A stretch of 64,000 nt of DNA from Thamnidium elegans (taxonomy: Eukaryota > Mucoromycota > Mucoromycetes > Mucorales > Mucoraceae): contig JAIXMG010000026.1 in NCBI GenBank assembly GCA_025201345.1, positions 460,568 to 524,567 of the forward strand. Direction: 5' to 3'. The notes beneath the pieces are model-generated. The model was not told the origin of the DNA. It saw nothing but the letters and a program-made list of their open reading frames with translations, and did not search any database. The translations under genes were made by a program, and so were the position numbers. Shown here one piece after another: positions 37,505 through 48,304 of this stretch; position 1 is the stretch's first letter, and each line of letters begins with the position of its first letter.

Positions 37505-39373
37505 ATGCGTGAAATTCTTACTATACAATTAGGCTCAATAGCAAACCATGTTGGTACTCATTTCTGGAATGCTCAAGTAAGTAACAATATTGTTCAATAT
37601 TCTATATACTTTTCAACGCGTCTAAATATATATAGGAAGAGTACTTTAACTATAGTGAATCAAGTGAATCTCATACACAAGAGTTAAATCACGATGTGCT
37701 TTATAGATCTGGAGAAACCTCAAACGTAAAACAAACATAAAAAAGTTAACCTACTGATAAAAAAAAAAGACTAAACAAACTTTATAGGGTGTTACGACAT
37801 ATACACCGAGAACTTTAATTTATGATTTGAAGGGTGGATTTGGATCCATGCAAAAATACAACCGTTTATTCAACGCAGACGACGACCATCAACAAGTGAC
37901 ATGGGAACAAGGAGTGAACAGAATTGACCGCAGTGTCAACAAGAGTCAATACCAACATGAATTAGACCGTATGGAAACCGAAAATGATCCAAACGCCAAT
38001 TTGGATATTGTACAACAATTAGATTCATCAGTTAACAACTGGTCAGATTATAATCGTATTTACTATCATCCTCGTTCTATCAATCCTATTGTCACACATC
38101 AAATGGATAACGAGATTACACCCTTTGATAACTATACAATTGGCAGACAAGCTTATAATGAAAATGAAAAGGAAATGGATATATTTGAAGATAATTTTAG
38201 GTTCTTTGTGGAAGAGTGTGATAACTTGCAAGGATTTCAAATATTTACTGACGTGGATGATGCATTTGGTGGATTCACGGAAAGTTTATTAGATAATATT
38301 AGGGATGAATATCTTAAAACACCCGTCATGACGTATGGTTTAAGTGATTCGCATGCTGAATACCGAACTGATGTAAACTATTTTCTTTTTTTTTTCTTTA
38401 AAAAAAAAACTACTGTCAACTAACTTTATATATGTATATGTGTGTAGCGTCATAAACAAAAGATCATTTTGAACAGAGCATTTGGTATTACTCGTCTTGC
38501 AGAATTATCTTCTATCTATATACCTATTTACACACCTACCGTGTCAGCTACCAAGAGCAGTGGTTTATCACCTTACCTTTACTTCAATGAATATTCAAGA
38601 TATCATACCAGTGCCATTATTGCCGCTGCCATCGAAACCAATTCATTGCCTTATCGATTAAAGCATAACTCAGTTACCATGGCAGAAACAGTCAGTAAAT
38701 TAAACTGGGTTAGAAATACCAGTTTAGCGTCATTATCTGTTTCTCTTCCTTTACCTATTTCCGAGAAGGGGTATATTGAAACGATAGAAACCATGACCAA
38801 ACAAACTCAGTTACGACCTACAATTTCATTACTTGACCGTATCTCAACAAACGAAGTAAGTTTTCTTTTTAAAAAAAATACAAATCAATCGCTGCTAAAT
38901 TGATACATAATAAATAGAAAATTGATACATATGGTGAATCCATTGTGACAAGAGGTTTACCAACTAATATGCAAGGTCAATCGGAATATTTACAGAAGCT
39001 CTATAAAGACTTTACAGATGAAAACGATCCATTGCAATCCAGATTTAGCCTCGATACAAGCTTCCCGTTACCTGATTCGTATCCTCGCATCTTTACAAAC
39101 CGAGTAAATACAGACGGACTTATTTGTAACGCAACTTATACTATTGATCCTGCAAAATCCGTACCTGTCATGACACGACTTGAATCTGGATCGATATTAA
39201 AGGCTACAGTAGACCAACAGCTGAAAAACTTGGAAAAGATCAGGTTTGCTGATTTCTATGAGTACGCTCAAGGTGAATGTGCTTTAACCAGAGAGGATTT
39301 CTTGGAGACAAAGGAAGCTTTGATTGGATTATCTGATGTATATACAAATGATGATGATAACATGATGATTTAA
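37505..39373 (+). CDS. DML1: Misato/DML1 mitochondrial-inheritance protein
   Basis: Misato/Dml1 proteins are tubulin/FtsZ-related factors needed for mitochondrial DNA inheritance and normal mitochondrial shape. Five exons (37505-37576, 37636-37725, 37788-38372, 38448-38855, 38918-39373) join in frame to 536 residues, close to the usual length. The start MREILTIQLGSIANHVGTHF matches the misato segment II domain, followed by YTPRTLIYDLKGGFGSMQ. A tubulin-like part has ECDNLQGFQIFTDVDDAFGG, analogous to the GGTGSG-containing tubulin region. All introns are phase 0. No damage is seen. Confidence 0.95.
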
Positions 39374-39564
39374 ATAAATATACTTGTCAAAATAAAGCTT
39401 AAAATATTTACCAAACTATGCTGTGTATCATTAATATGATGTCAACAGTGTTCACTTTTCCCAAAAAAAAAAAAAAAAAAAAAGCGTTTTGTAAACCCGC
39501 ATTTTTATTTTTGTTTTTCTCTCCCTTTTTTCGCTAAGTAACTAGGCACTTTTTTTTTTCCCAG

Positions 39565-40075
39565 ATGAGTCAAGAAACAAGTTATACAAGACAAAGGTCT
39601 TACAGTAGCAGCAACTCAAACAGTACCCCAAAACCACCTCGTGGTCCCGACGGACCGTCTTACTCCAGCACGTCGCCCAAGACAGGTCATCGTTATTCTT
39701 CCTCGGCCAATGGTAAATTAACAAGACATTATGCAACTCCCGAAGAAAGCGAAGCTGTTATTCCCGTGTTTTCTACACCTACGCACATGTATATTCGACA
39801 AGAACTCAATGCTCAACCAAGAGGTTCCCCAGTATACACGGCTTCTCCAAAGTATACCGCCCCTACTGCTACACCCACCACTCAACCTTATTCACCTTCA
39901 CAACAACAACAACAACAACAACAAAAGCAGACTTTATCTGGTAACGCCAAGAACTTTGCGGCCAGCGGGTATCAAGAGCCTACTAAACCATCTGGGTCTC
40001 CTTTAGCTTATGGACGTACAAGAGCAGAAGTAAGAAAAAATTATGTAATATAATTTCATTATAATCATACCAACG

Positions 40076-40110
<35 letters not shown>

Positions 40111-41800
40111 TCTGCTACTAGACCAACGACGGATAGATTTGGTTCGGATTCGACTGGAGCTCACAGTACACAATCAGGAAATCAACCAACCTCTCAAGCA
40201 GATGTAAGTCTTTTTTTTTTATTATTTATTTATATTAAAGATCAAAAAAAAAGTAACAATGAAAAAAAAAAAAAAAAAATAGAATGTGTCACAAAAGGAT
40301 ATGTTATTAGCACAGTTGGTAGATATGGGATTTAGTTTAGAGGCATCTAAAATAGCCATGACGGCTAGCGGAGGAACGAATTTACAAGAAATTTTAGATA
40401 TTCTTGTACAAAATGCAAAAGTCGAAAATCAATTTCCTCATCATCAAACACCACCACCACCACCACCTTCTAGTAATCCACGACCCACCAGTCAACCACC
40501 ACAACCTCCTCCTCATGCTAGCAACCCACGACCTACTAGCCAACCACCACCACCTTCTACCAACCCACGTCCTACACCTCAACCTCAACCTCGACCTACC
40601 TCTGACGACGACGACGAAGAGGACCCACGCCTAGAAAGAGAAAAGGAAGAAAAGTTTAAACAGGAGCAAGAAGAACGTCGTCGCGAATACTTTGACCAAC
40701 TGAAACGTGAAAAGCCTATACCACCTACACCCTCCCCTCGTCCGCCTGCGGAGCCTGTCTCCGCCTACGCAGACCGAGAACGTAAACAAGGAAACTTTTT
40801 ATTTAATAAAGGACAGTATAACGAAGCAGAGGCATGCTACAGTGCCGCTATTACATCTTTACCACCCGGACACAGCGAGCTTGTTTTACTTTGTAATAAT
40901 CGTGCTGCTGCTAGATTAAAATTACAAAAGTATCATGAGTGTTTAGCAGATTGTGCGTTAGCGATTGATATTGCGCGTAGTCAGATGGCGTACAGTGCTG
41001 TGCTGGGAGATACGATTTGGAAGGGACAAATGATTAAGGCCTTGCATCGAAAGGCTTCGGCGTTAGAAGGGCTGTGTTTGTTCGAGACTGCTATTCAAGT
41101 GTACGAAGAGTATGTTCGATTTGATGGATCTCGTAGCGCACAAGCTGCGCAAGGTATTGCAAGGTGTCAGCAAGCTATATTAGAAAAAAGACAAGCACCA
41201 ACAACAACACAGCAACAACATCCTCCTCCTCAACCTCCGCGGCCCGCCAACGGGCCTTCATGGAAACCGGCGAACGACAATTCTGCTTTCCCAGATATCG
41301 ATTTTAACATGTTTATTCCTAAACAAACTCCAGAACAGTTAGCTGCACAAGCAGAAATTAATAAGAGTAAAGCTGTAAAGGAAATGAGAGAGCGAGAAAA
41401 GATGAAGGAAGCAGAAGATGCCGAACGGTTAAGAAATGAGGATAGTGTGAATGCAAAGATTATGGCTTGGAAGGCTGGTAAAGATAGAAACTTGAGAGCC
41501 TTGTTGGGTTCGTTAGGTGCTATTTTGTGGCCCGGTGTGCAGTGGAAGAGTGTGCAGATGCGTGAATTAATAGAACCTAGAAAGTGTAAAGTGACATACA
41601 TGAAGGCTATTGCCAAAGTGCATCCAGACAAGGTATTTTTTTAAAAAATGCGAAAATATTGCAGTGTTAAAAACTAATAACGTTTTTTTCTTTTTTAGCT
41701 CCCTGCTAATGCTACAGTAGAACAACGTATGTTGGCAAGTAGTATATTTACTACTTTAAATCAAGCTTGGGATTCATTTAAAATCGAAAATAATCTGTAA
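39565..41800 (+). CDS. SWA2: SWA2/auxilin-like UBA-TPR-J-domain protein
   Basis: Swa2 is the fungal auxilin: its J domain recruits Hsp70 to uncoat clathrin vesicles. Four exons (39565-40029, 40111-40203, 40283-41632, 41699-41800) give 669 residues. The N-terminal 190 residues are Ser/Pro/Gln-rich and disordered, with poly-Gln. A UBA domain follows (LAQLVDMGFSLEASKIAMTA), then a Pro-rich linker, an acidic/charged helix and TPR repeats (ERKQGNFLFNKGQYNEAEAC, then LVLLCNNRAAARLKLQKYHE). The auxilin-type J domain carries the HPD motif (AIAKVHPDKLPANATVEQRM) and ends AWDSFKIENNL. The last intron cuts the J domain right after HPDK, so a frame scan loses its end. UBA-TPR-J order is the Swa2 arrangement. 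Confidence 0.93.
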
Positions 41801-41911
41801 ACCTTTTATACCCAATCAAAAGCCATCCTTTATCTATTTTTTCTTAAAGGACCTAATAATAAAAAAAAAAGGGAGAGCATTTTCTCTCTATTTTTGTTTA
41901 AAAAAAGAAAA

Positions 41912-42898
41912 ATGTCTTCAATTGCAATAGATATTAAAGATTTTTCTAGTCCACAATTCAATGCTAAAAGTTGGATTAATTCCGTACTTAAGCCAACACC
42001 ACTTACTGCCCAAGATGATGGAGGGGCAAAAGATACTACCATTCTTGTCACCAAACTTCAAATGGTAAGTGAAACCACATCACGTCAATTCGATCAACTC
42101 TCCACTTCCGTTCTCAAATCGATGCCGCGTATATTATACGATTTAAAAGTCATTGCTGATGCAGCAAAATCGACCCATCAAGGTATTGAAGGCGTCAAAA
42201 AGAATTTAGGGTTAATAGAAGGCGAATCAGCTTTAGAAAAGTTACGTAAACCTCATATTGCCAAGACGCGTATGGAAGAATGCCGGTTACTGTTATTAGA
42301 AAAATCAAACGAGTTGCAGCAACATGAACGGGAAAAGGAAGCGTTAGAGTCCTTGATGCGTCAGGAACAAGAAAATGAACAAAGAGAATTACAAGAGAAA
42401 TTGGAACAGCAAGAGAGAGAAGAAAAAGAGTTGAGAGAGTTACGACAAGAGGAAGAAGAAAAAGAAGAAGATAAAAAGAAGGAAGAAGAGGTACCAGTGA
42501 TAAAAGAAAGTGTAGAAGAAGTAGTAGAAGAGAAAAAGATGGATGAAGGGTTAGAGTATGGACATGTTCAGTTACCACCATTAAGGTCTACACCTAGAAG
42601 GATACCTACACCTATGCCTCTACCTAGTAATAATAATAATAATAATAATACAGAAGATAGTTACTTGCAACAAATTCAAGAATCAGTGACAAGTAATATG
42701 TTTAAAAGAATAGGAGTACCAGTAAGTTTTAATATAAGGCAAAGGAACTTTTTATTAAATAATATTTTAATAGTTGGATAAGTTTTGGCAATCTTGAATA
42801 AGATTGTTGTTGTACAGAGTACTTGATTATGCAGTGTTTTTTAATTCAAGCTGAGTACAAAGGAAACGAAGCAAAAGAGTGTAAAAAATAAGTTGTAA
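41912..42898 (+). CDS. COG7: Conserved oligomeric Golgi complex subunit 7-like
   Basis: COG is the tethering complex for retrograde traffic within the Golgi. Two exons (41912-42721, 42851-42898) join in frame to 285 residues. The N-terminus IDIKDFSSPQFNAKSWINSV followed by VTKLQMVSETTSRQFDQLST and LKSMPRILYDLKVIADAA matches the start of COG7. Residues about 115-235 are a long charged coiled coil (Glu/Lys/Gln-rich). Animal COG7 is about 770 residues, but the yeast protein is also short (about 280), so the length is not evidence of truncation. The second exon adds only 15 residues (LSTKETKQKSVKNKL). Confidence 0.75.
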
Positions 42899-43008
42899 TA
42901 ATAAATTTGATGTTACACCAACGACGACAACTAAGAAATCCAATATATAAAAAGTGAGATTTTTCTTAATTTTCTTCCGTTCTTTTTTTCTTCTTTTTAC
43001 AAATTAAA

Positions 43009-43147
43009 ATGACAAACGATATAGATTGTATGCTTCGTGACTTGGAAAAGCAAGTACAAGAATTTACTATGGTAAAAGTGAAAAAAAGAGAGTGAAAAAA
43101 CAATGAAAATGTTATTTATAACCTCCTTTTTCTATTTTTGTCCTTTT

Positions 43148-43195
<48 letters not shown>

Positions 43196-45627
43196 CTTTG
43201 TTACTAAATAATAGACTATGAGTGAACATCAAGTGTTAACTGAATCTACAGGTAAAAAGAAAAGTTTTACCTGAATACCTTTCTTTCTAATCTCTCTTTC
43301 TCTCTTTTTTAACAACAATAATAAATAATAAAGAAAGACGCCATGGTAAACAAGAAAGTAGCAGTAATCAAGACAATGTTCCCCTGCAGGTTTATAAAAC
43401 GCGTGCAATACCCCTTCAACAATACAGAAAGGAAACCGTAGATGAGCAAGATGATTGTCGCGATGATGATATTTGTATTGGCAGTATTTTACAACGTTCA
43501 GCCACTGCTCGTCGTCCAACTATAGATAAACCAATTTCAAATATCACCCAATCCAGATCACTTCGAAGTACAAGTGGACGAAATAAAACCAAAAGTGACG
43601 AAATCGTACCACCAGTACCTACACAAGAAGATGAAGAACTTCGCTTTGCTATGCAGAGAGTATGGGCTGTATTAGATGCAGATACAACCGAGGTATTATA
43701 TAATAATTCTCTTTTTATTTTTTTATATATTAATATAATATATATATTTTTTTTCTAGGAGCGTGTTCCTGCTACCGTGTTAGCACCACCACCACCACCA
43801 CCATTAATAGAAGGTACAACGGACATAGACAGGTCAAATATGGTTAGTACTGGCCGTATTCAAACTGTACCATTAAAGACTTTAACGACAAGAATTTACA
43901 TTGATGATGCCAAAACACATAAAGTTGTACAACTTACAAATCTTTTGACAACGGCTATGGTTGTACAATATTTAAAAAAGAAGGGATTGTTGGATAATTC
44001 GGATGATTGGACTTTATTTGAGATAGCAAAGAGTCATGGAGTTGGTAAGCACTTTTTGGTTTAAATATATTTTGTATGTGCATACTAAATATTATTATAA
44101 TTATTACAGAGAGACCTCTTCGTGAATGGGAAATTGTACTAGATATTGTTAGTATATGGGAACCTGATGCAAGTAATGCTCTCCTGGTTAAGAAATATTC
44201 ATATCATTCTACTTTAACTTCAGAGGTAAGGGTTAAAACAAATAAAAAGGAGTATTATTATTATTTATCAAGTGACTCATTTTATTATTATAGTGTGTTT
44301 TACAAAAGAAAATATCACCTATGCGTGGTTGGATATCGATTGAATATAAAAAGGGAAAATGGCAAAAGAGATATTGCTTTGTAAAAGATAACGCTATTCA
44401 CCATGCTAAAGATAATAATAAGGTAATGAAGATAACATATGAACCCAGTTTCTTTATTAATAGATATATTATTATTATGATTATTTTTAGGGGTCTTCTA
44501 CTTCTATTTTATGTCATTTAGGTACTTATGATGTTTATACTTTATTACAACCGTTAAAACAAAGCCCTACACCTTTTGTATTTGCTATTCGTGCACAAGA
44601 CAGAGCAAGTATGTTTGAGCGAGAAGGTGATTACATGCGTTGTTTAGCAGTTGAAGATCAAGAAGAAATGAAAGATTGGGTTTTGAGTATTCGTTCCACA
44701 AAGGTAACACGCACTCTAGTATTAAAAAAAAAAAAAATTAAATCTAATTATATTTTATTTTAGAGTAACATCCAATATCAATATCATCCCAGCAGAGTGT
44801 TAAATCCATTGGCTCATATTTCATTAGAACCTTCTGCTTCTTCAGATGAACCAACTACTATTCGCAGACACAAATCAACAAGAGAATTAAGTACTACCAA
44901 CAAATTATCGGATGAACATACAAAGCACGCTTTACCAAGAAGTGAATCAACACGTAGAGTAGATGAACCTAAAAGATCTCTTACAAGAATTCGTCGTAAT
45001 CCTACTGTTTCTACCAATGTCATGGCTGAATCAAATACAATGACTACTTCTCCTACAGATGCTCCATTAATTGATTATACTGATACACCTACATTCTCCA
45101 AAGGTTCTTTATTGGCTAAAGAAGAACACAGTGATCAAATGTTACATAGACAACAACAACAACAATTATATGAAGAACAACAGCAAAGCAAATTAATTCA
45201 TATTGATGATCGTATTAAATTTGCTAAAGGATCTTTACTGGATAAAAAAGAAAACGGTAACTCACCTAATGCTGCTTCTCCTGCTGCCCCACCAACTAAT
45301 AATAATAAAATGACACGATCTAAAAGTGTACGTGAAGTATCATCCAATACCAATGAAGAATCTTCTTCACGCAGACATGTTTCACTAAGAAGAAAACCTA
45401 CAAATAAGAAACACCATGATGTACCGCTTCCAAATAATACGCCAATCAATAACTCTATATCTTCTACCCCTCCTCCTGCTTATTCTTCTTTACCTTCTTC
45501 CACTGCAAATACTTTACTAAGATTAGATGATACTCCTGAAAGGTTTCATTCAAGAGAATTACATGGAAGACATGTTAAACCTTTGTTAAATTTTGATTCA
45601 AATGAAAGATCAACAACAAGAAAATAA
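43009..45627 (+). CDS. Ras-association and PH-domain adaptor protein
   Basis: Eight exons (43009-43071, 43215-43251, 43334-43692, 43759-44044, 44110-44225, 44294-44422, 44491-44703, 44764-45627) join in frame to 688 residues. After a polar N-terminus and a Pro run comes an RA-like domain (TTRIYIDDAKTHKVVQLTNL, then AMVVQYLKKKGLLDNSDDWT and ERPLREWEIVLDIV). A PH domain follows (MRGWISIEYKKGKWQKRYCF to EEMKDWVLSIRSTK). The RA-PH tandem is the arrangement of the Grb7/10/14 and MIG-10/RIAM/lamellipodin groups, which link Ras-type GTPases to membrane phosphoinositides and actin. The C-terminal 270 residues are Ser/Pro-rich with short KGSLL repeats. Intron 1 contains an uninterrupted run of about 46 T (43150-43195). 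Confidence 0.88.
43150..43195. repeat. 46-base poly-T run in an intron
   Basis: Uninterrupted T tract in the first intron of the RA-PH gene, serving in effect as an extended polypyrimidine tract. One of the longest homopolymers in the window. Confidence 0.85.
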
Positions 45628-45792
45628 GTTGTAATAAAAAAAAAAAAAAAAAAAGAGGAGAAAATATATATATTTTTATAATTTATATAGTGAAAACTTT
45701 TTTTTTTTTATGTGTTATTTTAGTAGTTTTTTTTTTTTTTTTTTTTTTTTTTTTGACTTCTAAAAGTGCATAATTTTCTTTTTAAAGAGGGT

Positions 45793-46588
45793 TTACGTTG
45801 AAGGGTAGTGATAAGTTTGTTTCGTTTGCTTGACAGAAGGAGAAGGCGTATTGTTTTCTTTTGATGAATCAGTTGGCACTTTACCTGTCTTTTGTAGTTC
45901 CGCAATCTCAGCAGCAGCTGCAAATAAATAATAATTTAAGTTTCCTATACATGTTTATATATATAAAAAAAAATCTTACTTAAAAATCTCCCGCCTGGAC
46001 CTCTGGGACGACGCATAGCGTGTTTGTGTCTACTTTCATGGAGATATGGTTTTCTAGTTCTCTCTAATTTATGTAACTCTTCAAGCTTTAAACGAGCTGC
46101 GCGTCTTTTAAGGATACGGTGATATTGTTTTGCATTTACGTACAATGGTTCTTCTTCTGCTGGTGCAGCTGTTGCAACTACAACTAATAAAATAACATAC
46201 ATATATAAATAATCCACGTTATTTTAATCCTTTATATTTGTTTACCTTGAGCTTGTTGAGCCATCATACCAGTTGGCTAGATACAAAAATGAATACAAAG
46301 AAAAAAAAATTTAAATAAAAAAAAGGGGACTAGTTTACCATGGAAACATGTTGGGGAAATCCTAGATGCTGTCTTCCGTAAGCTAATGGAGAACCTTGAC
46401 TTTCAGTCTAAATAAACCATAAAAAAAGGGGAGGGGGGACTATAAGAAAAAAAAGCGATCAAGAATGAATAAAAAAAAAGTCATCTTACTAAGGTTTCTT
46501 GAACACCAGTTGTTGTTGCGGGTTGAGAAGTGGCTTGCAATTGTTGTTGTTGTTGACCAGAACCATTAGGATCATTAAAGGTATTCAT
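45793..46588 (-). CDS. HAP2: CCAAT-binding factor subunit HAP2 / NF-YA
   Basis: HAP2/NF-YA gives sequence specificity to the heterotrimeric CCAAT-binding complex, a regulator of respiratory and other genes. Five minus-strand exons (46588-46490, 46407-46339, 46276-46246, 46183-45980, 45917-45793) give 175 residues. The N-terminus is Gln/Thr-rich. The conserved core has [20 protein letters not shown] (subunit association), then [20 protein letters not shown] and GPGGRF (DNA binding), with all expected basic residues. The tail is short and Ser/Lys-rich. A CCAAT box (46724-46730) lies 135 nt upstream in the shared promoter with the Lines gene, which would allow autoregulation. Confidence 0.96.
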
Positions 46589-46723
46589 GGTTTTTTATTT
46601 TATTTTTTCAAGATATGTAATAGGCTAGAATTATTGATATGCAACTGGATGATTATTTTATTTTTTATATATATTGCGGACCTGTCAAGTTGAACAGCAA
46701 ATATGATAGGGCAATGGTTTCTT

Positions 46724-46865
46724 CCAATCAAACAAAGAAAATAACTAAATAACAAAGGAGAAAAAATAACGAATGGCCATTTTTTTTTTATTGTAAGCTT
46801 GTGGTGAACCTAGTAAATCCGAAACCTCTTTATTTCGCCATAGAATGAAAAAAAAAATGACGTCA
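46724..46865. promoter_or_regulatory. CCAAT box and CRE in the HAP2/Lines divergent promoter
   Basis: The 335-nt gap between the two divergent starts holds CCAATCA at 46724-46730 and a perfect CRE palindrome, TGACGTCA, at 46858-46865, 59 nt upstream of the Lines ATG. Both are known binding sites (HAP complex; bZIP ATF/CREB). That either is used here is inference. Confidence 0.5.
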
Positions 46866-46923
46866 GCATCAGACTAAACAAGTTGGGGGCTGGGGACACA
46901 CAAAAAAGGTGCCTTTTTTTGTT

Positions 46924-48072
46924 ATGGAAGACTTTATTACATATCATGAAAACTATTCTCTTTATCAAAAAGTAATAATTCATGAATCAAGTGCTATATA
47001 TCAGTGTAATAAAAGAATAATACAAGCTTCGCTGGTTCCAACGGATCATGAACTTGATTTCTATCACTGGATATTAAAGCACGTTCGAGCCTGTGAAGAG
47101 TCACAGTGCTATCAACTTGGCCAAACAATACAAGACAGTATCTTACATATGCTTACATCGCAACCCCAAATAAGCTCTTGTTCATTACTTGTATGTATGA
47201 TTGATCTTGTAAAAAATAATAATCAACTTGATAAAAACACGCTGCATCAATTTATCACTTTGACATGTCATTTATGGCAGCATAAAAATATTTACGTCTG
47301 TCGTAAATCAATTGAATTATGTAAGCGTATTTTACCCCTCTTACCAGACGCTGCTGTTATTTTACCTCAGGTCGTACAATATATTGAAATCTGCCAGACT
47401 GTATTGACTCGACAGGATATAATACGGATGCAATCACCAGAATATACAGAGTTCTTTTATAATAGTCCAGATTGCTTTACCTTTGATCGTGAGTGTATAA
47501 AGTTAATGATTCAAATCATGCTTTCTTTGTTTTTATATCATCCACAGCACGAATCAATATTATTGGCTGCCATGAAAGGTAGTTTATACAGTTAAAAAAG
47601 AAAAAAAGGGCGTTAAACTAACGTCACAATAGATGTACATGGTCTTGACCCATTAGAGCTTAAAACTATGTTATTCGATATATGCTGTGCCAACGACGAC
47701 GACACAATTCAATTGTTAAACGCAATCCTTACATTGTTTCAACGATCATCATCTACAATAATTGATTTTTTACACTCGATTGATATTACTCCTCATACGC
47801 TATTTTTGTTCTTTTTATCTCGATGTGGTGACACTCATGATATTATCATAGATCTACTGTTAGAAGACGATTCGGATTTCTTATCTTATTTATATCGGTA
47901 TATTAAATATGCCAATCAAGGTCATTTACATCCTCTATTGAAACAAGAACAATTTTTAACTATTCTGGCAAACACTGTACTTGTATTGGAAGGAGGCGGT
48001 TTGCCGTATAATACAAAACCATTAGTTAAACAATTAGTTCAATTAGAAGAAACACTCTATAGTCTACAATGA
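46924..48072 (+). CDS. Lines homologue (LINS1-like)
   Basis: Two exons (46924-47578, 47633-48072) join in frame to 364 residues. The open frame begins further left at a GTG, but the first ATG is at 46924. The protein is helical and repeat-like (HEAT/ARM-type). The C-terminal part has LSRCGDTHDIIIDLLLEDDS followed by DFLSYLYRYIKYAN, which resembles the Lines C-terminal signature (…LLxxETxFLxYxxRYLK). Near the C-terminus a VLEGGGLPYNTKPLVKQL stretch matches the usual end of these proteins. Function of Lines proteins is poorly known outside animals, where they modulate Wnt/Hedgehog signalling. Confidence 0.65.
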
Positions 48073-48304
48073 ATAAATAAGAATGCTTTTTTATTTGTTT
48101 ATTGTTACAGCAATCGAAAAGAAAAGAAAAAAAAAACTAAGATAAAAGGAAAAAATGTTATACAATGTGGTTATTTTTTTTTTGAAAATAAAGTATATCT
48201 ACAATAAGAGAGAGAGAGAGAGAAAAAGCGAAAAGAACGTGTAATAATGTGAATATGGGAAAGTAAGGAAGGAGAGCTTTTTTTTTTAAAAAAAAAGAGG
48301 AATT

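Noticed and set aside
41230..41631. 133-codon minus-strand frame
   Set aside because: It is the complement of the SWA2-like coding region; its hydrophobic look comes from reverse reading of charged codons.
42195..42581. 128-codon minus-strand Leu-rich frame
   Set aside because: It is the complement of the COG7-like Glu/Lys coiled coil, which always reads as Leu/Phe-rich in reverse.
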